A program made the translations under genes and the position numbers. Below the pieces are notes generated by a model. It saw only the letters and a list, made by a program, of their open reading frames with translations. It was not told the DNA's origin and did no database searches. Shown here in pieces: positions 1 through 4,684 of a stretch of 5,799 nt of DNA. Position 1 is the stretch's first letter. Every line of letters begins with the position of its first letter. The DNA is from Polyangiaceae bacterium (GTDB taxonomy: Bacteria; Myxococcota; Polyangia; Polyangiales; Polyangiaceae), in the NCBI GenBank assembly GCA_025936205.1, contig JAICTU010000544.1, positions 1-5,799 of the forward strand. The letters run 5' to 3'.

Positions 1-2
1 AA

Positions 3-74
3 CGGCGCGACTCGCGCACTCCGCCGGCCGCTGAAGAACGCCGCTCGAGCGAGCGCGCGGGTGAGGTCGGATGA
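3..74 (+). CDS. C-terminal tail of an upstream gene, partial at window start
   Basis: An open frame enters from the window edge and stops at TGA 72-74, overlapping the hemC start codon (ATGA, 71-74). It would encode about 23 residues rich in Arg, Glu, Ser and Pro, with no recognisable motif. A 4-base overlap of this kind is the usual sign of translational coupling, which favours a real upstream gene in an operon with hemC. In many bacteria the gene before hemC is hemA (glutamyl-tRNA reductase), but nothing in these few codons proves it. A second frame also stops nearby (TGA 32-34), so the assignment is uncertain. Confidence 0.35.
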   Translation, partial: RRDSRTPPAAEERRSSERAGEVG

Positions 75-997
75 ACGACGACGAGGAGCCGAAAAGCAGG
101 ACACGCAGCGTCACGGTAGCGACGCGCAAGAGCGCACTGGCACTGGCCCAATCGCGCGCCTGGATGGCCGAGCTGCGGCAGAAGACCCGCGTGGAGACGC
201 AGGAGCTGCTGGTCGTGACGACGGGCGACAAGATCACCGATCGTCCGCTGCACGAGGTGGGCGGCAAGGGTCTGTTCCTGAAGGAGATCGAGGAGGCCTT
301 GCTGGCCCGCGAGGCCGACCTCGCCGTGCACTCGCTCAAGGACGTGCCGGCGCAGCTCGCGTCGGGGCTGGCCCTGGGTTGCGTGCCGCTGCGCGAGGAT
401 CCGCGCGACGCGATCCGCACCCGCAGCGGCTGCAAGTTTGCGGAGCTGCCCGCCGGGGCCAAGGTCGGCACGTCGTCGCTGCGCCGGGTGGTGCAGCTGC
501 GCGCCGTTCGCCCCGACCTCGACTACGTGCCGTTGCGCGGCAACATCGACACGCGCCTGCGCAAGTGTGACGAGGGCAGCGTCGACGCCGTCGTGCTGGC
601 CTATGCCGGACTGCGGCGCATCGGGCGAGCAGACGCCGTCACCGAGCTGCTCTCCCCGGACGTGTGCATCCCCGCCGTCGGTCAAGGCGCGCTGGGGATT
701 GAGATCCGCTCCGACGACGAGAGCATCCTGAACCTCGTCCAGGAGCTGGAAGACCTCGAAACCGCGATCGCGACCGCGACCGAGCGCGGCGTGCTCAGCG
801 CGGTCGACGGCAGCTGCCAGATCCCCGTCGCGGCGCACGCCGAGCACATCGGCAACGAGCTGCGCCTGCGCGCGCTCCTGGCAGAGCCCGACGGCAGCAA
901 CCTGCGCAAAGAAGAGCTCCGCTGTCCGTGGCCGGAGACGCTGCAACGAGCCCAGGACGTGGGCGCGATGGTGGGTCGCGCGTTGCGGGCGCGCTGA
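71..997 (+). CDS. hemC: Hydroxymethylbilane synthase (porphobilinogen deaminase)
   Basis: This cytoplasmic enzyme polymerises four porphobilinogen molecules into hydroxymethylbilane, the linear precursor of uroporphyrinogen III in heme, siroheme and B12 synthesis. At 308 residues it is of normal family length. Visible signatures are TRKSALAL near residue 18, GGKGLFLKEIE near 64, HSLKDVP with the catalytic Asp91 (equivalent to E. coli Asp84), GTSSLRR at 133-139, RGNIDTR at 156-162, and DGSCQIP with Cys249, the residue expected to bind the dipyrromethane cofactor. All key residues are present, so the enzyme should be active. ATG 71 is chosen because it overlaps the preceding stop, has a GTGAGG (61-66) purine-rich ribosome site just upstream, and gives only about 12 residues before the conserved core. 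The gene is followed by a strong hairpin rather than by hemD, so the operon seems to end here. Confidence 0.97.
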   Translation: MNDDEEPKSRTRSVTVATRKSALALAQSRAWMAELRQKTRVETQELLVVTTGDKITDRPLHEVGGKGLFLKEIEEALLAREADLAVHSLKDVPAQLASGLALGCVPLREDPRDAIRTRSGCKFAELPAGAKVGTSSLRRVVQLRAVRPDLDYVPLRGNIDTRLRKCDEGSVDAVVLAYAGLRRIGRADAVTELLSPDVCIPAVGQGALGIEIRSDDESILNLVQELEDLETAIATATERGVLSAVDGSCQIPVAAHAEHIGNELRLRALLAEPDGSNLRKEELRCPWPETLQRAQDVGAMVGRALRAR

Positions 998-1005
998 AAG
1001 CGAGG

Positions 1006-1030
1006 AGAGGGCTCGGAACTGGAGCCCTCT
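1006..1030 (+). terminator. Hairpin terminator after hemC
   Basis: Nine bases after the hemC stop codon lies a perfect 9-bp inverted repeat, AGAGGGCTC (1006-1014) and GAGCCCTCT (1022-1030), with a 7-base loop. It is followed by a mixed tract with only short T stretches (CCTGTCATT), so the U-run is weak. The position directly behind hemC and the G/C-rich stem support an intrinsic terminator. It marks the end of the heme transcription unit and the left edge of the accessory region. Confidence 0.75.
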
Positions 1031-1612
1031 GCCTGTCATTAGAATATGCCCAACGCTCGGGCGGTGGAGCGCAGCGTTCAAGCCACTTTCGACACGTTCT
1101 GCCGGCTGACGCAAGGATTCGTGGCTCCGGGGGGTCACCAGCGGAATGCGGAAGGTCCTGCCGCGATCGAGACGCTGGTAGAATAGGCCGTAGCCCGCCC
1201 GTTGTGCCCGGAGCAACTTCGCGTGGGCGCGGCGCCGGTTGTGAACATCACCAGCAGCGGCTGCGTCAAATCCCCGCCCAGCCCTGCCCCCACGATGCCC
1301 GCCAGCCGATCGATGGCAGCGACACCGCCTTCACCTCCGACCAGGGTCGCGGACGCGGGCACCCAAGAGCAGCTCGATCTCTGCGTCGGTTAGCGGCGCC
1401 AGTACCCGCAGTCTGCGCTCTCGCCGGCTCGGTGCGCCCACGTGGGCGCGGTTTGAGTTCTGCGACGTGGCCATGAGCTCGCTGCCGGGCAGCTCGACGG
1501 CGCTAGCGGGCGATGGGCCCTCGGTGCTCGCGGGGAGACTCGCGTCGAGCCCGCGTCATTGTTGGCCGCGAGGAGCGAGCCGCACTCGGTGCGCCGCCCT
1601 CGCGCGGTCTGC
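1031..1612. other. Region without an intact gene
   Basis: Between the hemC terminator and the restored end of the AbiEii-type gene I see no complete coding region. The only recognisable content is the IS66 TnpB remnant on the minus strand (about 1142-1330, listed separately). Open frames here on the plus strand have Arg/Ala/Ser/Pro-rich compositions typical of GC-rich noncoding frames. No terminal inverted repeats or target-site duplications of an insertion sequence were seen. Confidence 0.6.
1142..1330 (-). pseudogene. Decayed IS66-family TnpB (Orf2) fragment
   Basis: Two adjoining minus-strand frames together recall the IS66 accessory protein TnpB. The first, ending near 1243, reads AIDRLAGIVGAGLGGD and then LLVMF, like the family pattern of a (F/I)DGLAGIV segment followed by a VF strand. 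The second, from 1240, reads NRRRAHAKLL and then GYGLFYQRLDRGRTFRIP, close to the family's NRRR, KLL and GY..YKRLERGTF.IP core. Joining them needs a 1-base deletion at about 1241-1243. The usual N-terminus, the C-terminus, TnpA and the TnpC transposase are missing, and only about 100 bases separate the fragment from the hemC terminator, so it is a dead remnant. Recognition is from memory of the family; an unrelated short resemblance cannot be excluded. Confidence 0.62.
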
Positions 1613-2381
1613 TCAGGTTCCCGCCGCGCGCTGCAAGCCCGCCCTGAACTGCTGCAGCCTCCGGCCCAGCGCGTTCCGTTCGGTTCGCCAACGGATGGGC
1701 CCATTGCTGAGCATCAAGAGATGCTCCGGGGAGTCCGTCGCTTCGATCTGATCGAGAAAGCGGCTGACGACACGCCGGTGATCGTCTTGCGACAGCACGC
1801 GCCGCGAGATCGACACCGAACAGGTAGGCGGGCGCGAGATCGAACTCCGTACCATCGGGCGTTTCGTCCCAGCGCCGCTCGTCCTCCTCGTCCACGTAGG
1901 CGTCGAGCAGGTGCGCGATGTCCACGAGATCGCGCTCACGTTCCGTCGGACGATCGGCGAAGGCCACCATCTTCAGGAGCGCAACCACGGAAGCTGGCGC
2001 GACGAGGACTCCGCCAGCGTGTCGCGCGGCGTATTTGAAGGCGAGGTCCATGCCCACCAAGCTCATGACGTCTCTGTTCCGCCACTCGAGCCGCCCGGCT
2101 CGTACGACCTGAGGGCTTGCTGGAATCAAATCGACCTTGGCGCCGCCGGGCGCGTTGAACTCGTATTCACGCCTGGGGTGTCGGCTCCAACCTGGACGGC
2201 TCGCCAGAGCGGGCAGCGCGTCCACCGTGAGCGCAACGACGAAGTCCACGTCCGCTGTGCGCCTCCAGCTCATGTCAAAATAGAAGCCGAGCGCGGTCGC
2301 ACCAATGACGACGGCGTTCGCCTCGGGCCAGAGCCGTTCGATCTCACGCAACGCCGCGAGCTGACTTTCGACGAGGGTCAC
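1503..2381 (-). CDS. AbiEii/AbiGii-type nucleotidyltransferase toxin, 3' part frameshifted
   Basis: This is the toxin half of a type IV toxin-antitoxin pair; characterised AbiEii proteins are nucleotidyltransferases that arrest growth during phage infection. The frame as read gives 292 residues. The genuine part is about residues 1-194: VVIGATALGFYF (G27), TADVDFVV with metal-binding Asp44 and Asp46, KVDLI with Asp84, then a conserved helical stretch with Lys137 and DLVDIAHLL (Asp151, Asp154). After about residue 194 the protein turns into an Arg/Pro/Ser-rich tail unlike the family. In the next frame the text continues as RVLSQDDHRRVVSRFLDQIE and runs to a stop at 1613-1615. Removing one base near 1799-1805 would give a 255-residue protein of normal type. 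The start is GTG 2381, overlapping the antitoxin stop (GTGA), with an AGGAG (2393-2397) 11 bases upstream. The conserved catalytic residues precede the shift, so residual activity cannot be excluded. Confidence 0.85.
   Translation of the reverse strand: MTLVESQLAALREIERLWPEANAVVIGATALGFYFDMSWRRTADVDFVVALTVDALPALASRPGWSRHPRREYEFNAPGGAKVDLIPASPQVVRAGRLEWRNRDVMSLVGMDLAFKYAARHAGGVLVAPASVVALLKMVAFADRPTERERDLVDIAHLLDAYVDEEDERRWDETPDGTEFDLAPAYLFGVDLAARAVARRSPACRQPLSRSDRSDGLPGASLDAQQWAHPLANRTERAGPEAAAVQGGLAARGGNLSRPREGGAPSAARSSRPTMTRARRESPREHRGPIAR
1613..1802 (-). other. Displaced C-terminal coding segment of the AbiEii-type gene
   Basis: This stretch, read one base out of phase with the upstream part of the nucleotidyltransferase gene, encodes about 62 well-formed residues including SRFLDQIEATDSPEHLLML and GRRLQQFRAGLQRA before TGA at 1613-1615. 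The text is helical and of ordinary composition, unlike the in-frame tail. It fits the C-terminal helical part of the same protein. The crossover lies around GCGGCGCG (minus strand, about 1798-1805), where deleting one base restores a single frame of 256 codons including the stop. Confidence 0.7.
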
Positions 2382-3418
2382 GGGATATTTTTCTCCTGCG
2401 GGCGCCAGAGCGGTACCAGGTAGCGGTCGTGAAGCGCCTGGGCGGCTTCAACGGCGCGCTCGCTGCCATCGCTCAGTATTTCCGAATAAACGAGCAGCGG
2501 ATGAACGGTCTCTCGTTCAGAACTCCAGTTGATGCTGCCGAAGGTGCCCATGATGAGCAGGTTGCCGTCAGGGTCCGGCAGGCCGCGCACGTTCTTCGCC
2601 AGGTCCTGCACGCCGGCGCGTACGTGCACGACGGTGCGCTCGCCACGATAGTCGCCGGTCAACCGATAGCCGGCGGCCGTGCCTCCCCAGCGGAGGTGCT
2701 CCTTCGGCAGAGCGTCGAGAATTTTTGCCTCCAGCTTCGATGGATCTTGCTCGCGCGTCCGATAGGCGCCCGAGAGCAACGAGCGCCGTACCGTCGTTTG
2801 ATAGCCCTGCAGCCAGAGCGCCAGGGCGTCCTCTCGGCGGCGAGGATGCCACTGGGTGCGCGCCTTGGACGTTAAAACGAGCTTTTCGCGCTGCAATCGT
2901 TGCTTGATCGCCAGCACCGGCTGGCGGCTGACGCCCGCAACCTCGGCAACGGTGCGAATCGGCGCATCGAGCAGCGCAGGCTCCGCCAGATAGGCGAACA
3001 GAGCCTGAAACCCGGGCCCCCGTACTCCTGCGGACGCGCCCGTCGCTTTTTCGGCGCTCTTTCCCTGCACATGCACGAAGAACGGAGGGGCGGAGATATG
3101 GCAGTTGCCGCTCGCATCCAGATAGTTGAGGCCCCGCCCAATCAGCGTGGCCGCAACCCCAGAGCCGACATGGGGCGCCAATACGAGTACGGAGGCCACA
3201 CCCTCCTGATTCGAGGCCACATGGCTCGCCATCTCCCGGCTGACGTGCGTCCTCAGCTGCCGTACGAGGAGCTTGTGTGAGCCCGCCTTCGTCTCGAGGA
3301 CGAGCAGCGCATCGAACACGTCGTTGCCGCGGTCAGCGGGTGGCTTCAGCACCCGATGCGAGAGGACGCCGGGGATGGCAGCGAGTTGCTCGTCGTAACT
3401 GGCGTCCAAGGCAACCAT
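2378..3418 (-). CDS. AbiEi_2-type antitoxin and transcriptional regulator (type IV TA system)
   Basis: A 346-residue protein of the AbiEi antitoxin/regulator class paired with AbiEii toxins. Residues about 35-125 form the N-terminal domain: a DALLVLETK strand, LAPHVGSGVAATL, and the hallmark GLNYLDASGNCHI (96-108) followed by VHVQGK. Residues about 137-185 read as a winged helix-turn-helix (LFAYLAEPALLDAPIRTVAE, then GVSRQPVLAIKQRL). The C-terminal domain (about 225-340) has HLRWGGTAAGYRLTG and HPLLVYSEIL followed by RAVEAAQALHDRYL, the typical family ending. AbiEi proteins of this class are DNA-binding negative autoregulators that neutralise their partner nucleotidyltransferase. Here the partner overlaps the stop by 4 bases, the standard antitoxin-first order. 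The start ATG 3418 has no good Shine-Dalgarno and an in-frame TGA lies upstream; a promoter and paired inverted repeats directly precede it. The gene is intact. Confidence 0.88.
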   Translation of the reverse strand: MVALDASYDEQLAAIPGVLSHRVLKPPADRGNDVFDALLVLETKAGSHKLLVRQLRTHVSREMASHVASNQEGVASVLVLAPHVGSGVAATLIGRGLNYLDASGNCHISAPPFFVHVQGKSAEKATGASAGVRGPGFQALFAYLAEPALLDAPIRTVAEVAGVSRQPVLAIKQRLQREKLVLTSKARTQWHPRRREDALALWLQGYQTTVRRSLLSGAYRTREQDPSKLEAKILDALPKEHLRWGGTAAGYRLTGDYRGERTVVHVRAGVQDLAKNVRGLPDPDGNLLIMGTFGSINWSSERETVHPLLVYSEILSDGSERAVEAAQALHDRYLVPLWRPQEKNIP

Positions 3419-3424
3419 GGCACA

Positions 3425-3454
3425 TCCATAGCTCTGTCATTTACTAAATGTCAA
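3425..3454 (-). promoter_or_regulatory. Sigma70-like promoter of the toxin-antitoxin operon
   Basis: On the minus strand a perfect -35 box TTGACA (3454-3449) is followed after 18 bases by TATGGA (3430-3425), a half-matching -10 box. A start site about 7 bases past the -10 would fall on the A of the antitoxin ATG (3418), so the transcript would be leaderless or nearly so. The segment is notably A/T-rich for this window. The -35 box lies inside one arm of the inverted repeat at 3435-3453. Confidence 0.6.
3435..3453. promoter_or_regulatory. Inverted repeat 1, probable antitoxin operator
   Basis: TGTCATTTA, a central C, then TAAATGTCA: 9-base arms matching at 8 of 9 positions. It overlaps the -35 box and the spacer of the promoter, so a bound protein would block RNA polymerase. 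Characterised AbiEi antitoxins bind inverted repeats in their own promoter, and this is the obvious candidate here. Confidence 0.6.
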
Positions 3455-3456
3455 CA

Positions 3457-3471
3457 GTGTCTGAATGACAC
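3457..3471. promoter_or_regulatory. Inverted repeat 2, probable second operator
   Basis: GTGTC, five central bases, then GACAC: a perfect 5-base-arm palindrome. Its minus-strand text TGTCATTCA nearly repeats the TGTCATTTA half-site of inverted repeat 1. The two centres (3444 and 3464) are 20 bp apart, about two helical turns, which would place two bound proteins on the same face of the DNA. The arrangement parallels the paired operators known upstream of abiEi. Confidence 0.5.
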
Positions 3472-3546
3472 GCCCGCTACGCCTCGAGGGGATCGCACAG
3501 TGGGCCTCCTGGGCGACGGCCGTCGTGGGCGTCTCTCCCAGCAGGC

Positions 3547-4462
3547 TCAGCGCAGTCGCACGCGGTGCTTTGCGTCCAGCTCCCGCAGCACTCGCTGCCG
3601 CAGCTCGTCGAGCCAGCGGTCGAGCTCTTTCGGGTCGTCAATGAGCCGCCCTGCCGCACCGATGACCAGCTCGACGTTCGGCTTTCGTCCACGACCTTCC
3701 AGTAGGTCGTCGAGTCGCGCGAGGGCGCGTTGCTCGGTGGCGTCGAGCCGACCTCCGAACAGGTCATCGAGGATCGCGAGCTCGGGAGCGATGGCACTGT
3801 CGTCGGTGTCCAGCGCCGCGCCGTCGCGGACGGGCGAGAGCACCTGGTGACACTCATCCGACGTCAGCAGCTCGTACCCCGGCTGCCGTTTTCAGGCGCT
3901 CCAGCACGGCATCGATGCGGACTTGATGCCCTCGTAACAACGTCCTTCGCTGTTCGCGATAGGCATCTCGAACCGCGCTCAATCTTGGCGCGAGCTCGCT
4001 CGAGTCTTCCCAGGGGCGATCACGGGCGAGATGTTCGGCGATGGCCTGCGCATGCTCCTGCACCTCTCGAGATGGGTCGAGCGTCGCGAGCTGCGGCCAC
4101 TGATAGCGAAGGAGATCGCTCGCCTGACGGAGCTCCCGCACCACGTCGTCGCTCAAGTCGGTTTCCATGCGGCGCAGCAGCGAGAGCCCGTCGCGTAGCG
4201 CCGGGAGGCAGCGCTTCACTGCCACGACGGTGGGCTCAACCTGGCGGCTGCGGCGACAGCTTTCGAGTGCGTTCTCGAGGCCTGCCAGGACGGCGGGGTA
4301 CTCGGTGCCAGCTGGCAACTGTCGGAATCGGAGACCGACCTCGGTCAGGCGCTCCCTGACGCCGCCGAAGCGCCGGGTGACTTCATCGGCGATTGCTTCA
4401 TTGCTGCGCGCGAGCTCGACACCGAACCAGTCTTTAAAGAGCTTGCAGATCTCGACGCGGTC
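3547..4462 (-). pseudogene. C-terminal remnant of a large BREX BrxC/PglY-like protein, frameshifted
   Basis: Two consecutive minus-strand frames read as one alpha-helical protein end. The first (to about 3880) begins LFKDWFGVELARSNEAIADE and continues through SRQVEPTVVAVKRCLPALRD, a pair of helical stretches around RPWEDSSELAPRLSAVRDAY, and RIDAVLERLK, then stops at 3854-3856 after a nonsense tail. The second continues as YELLTSDECHQVLSPVRDG, LAILDDLFGGRLDATEQRAL and WLDELRQRVLRELD, and stops at 3547-3549. One base removed from the G4 run at 3877-3880 fuses them into 304 codons. The order of segments and the closing short helix ending in R-V-R-L recall the C-terminus of the large P-loop ATPases of BREX (BrxC/PglY). 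That match is from memory. No Walker motifs or start are present, so the rest of the gene is gone. Confidence 0.55.
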
Positions 4463-4469
4463 GCAAGCT

Positions 4470-4652
4470 GACTCGTGCTTCGCTCTTGTGCCCGAACCAG
4501 CGCTGCTCGAAGGCAACCCGTGCTCGCTCGGCGATCGGCACGCTCGGGTCGACATTCTGCCAATAGGCATAGCTGTCATCCGTCGCGAGCATGCAGCGCA
4601 GTATCCGAGTATGCACGACGGTCTCCTCCGAGGCGCGCTCGCCCGTCGTCAA
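4470..4652 (-). pseudogene. N-terminal fragment of an unidentified protein, possibly BrxA-like
   Basis: About 61 residues of convincing protein text: TRILRCMLATDDSYAYWQNV, then DPSVPIAERARVAFEQRWFG and HKSEARV. It then runs a few more codons into TAA 4434-4436 as the reading passes over sequence that codes in the next frame for the BrxC/PglY-like remnant. The possible start is TTG 4652, with GAGG eight bases upstream; the frame is open further upstream but its text is not protein-like there. I do not firmly recognise the family. The text reminds me of BrxA (DUF1819)-type BREX proteins. That would fit the BREX order brxA, brxB, brxC, with a deletion joining the first to the end of the third, but this is a guess. 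Confidence 0.4.
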
Positions 4653-4684
4653 TCGCTCGCCTCGAAATAGGGCATGGGGCGCTA

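Noticed and set aside
61..570. Long open frame (169 codons) overlapping hemC on the same strand
   Set aside because: It is an Arg/Gly/Ala-rich shadow of hemC, whose own frame has every family motif.
1331..1474. 47-codon minus-strand open frame starting ATG 1474 (text includes LTDAEIELLLGARVRD)
   Set aside because: It has ordinary composition but no recognisable family and no clear ribosome site. It could be upstream IS66 debris, but the support is too weak to call.
928..1476. 182-codon plus-strand open frame after hemC
   Set aside because: It starts inside hemC, crosses the terminator hairpin and has no protein-like pattern; the opposite strand carries the IS66-like text.
1911..2423. 170-codon plus-strand open frame
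   Set aside because: Antisense to the nucleotidyltransferase gene, whose motifs are clear.
3514..3525. Perfect 12-bp palindrome CGACGGCCGTCG after the BrxC/PglY-like remnant
   Set aside because: It has no loop and no U-run, and such GC palindromes are common by chance in this composition; not called a terminator or operator.
3356..3850. 164-codon plus-strand open frame
   Set aside because: Crosses the antitoxin promoter and becomes a Ser/Arg-rich run antisense to the BrxC/PglY-like remnant.
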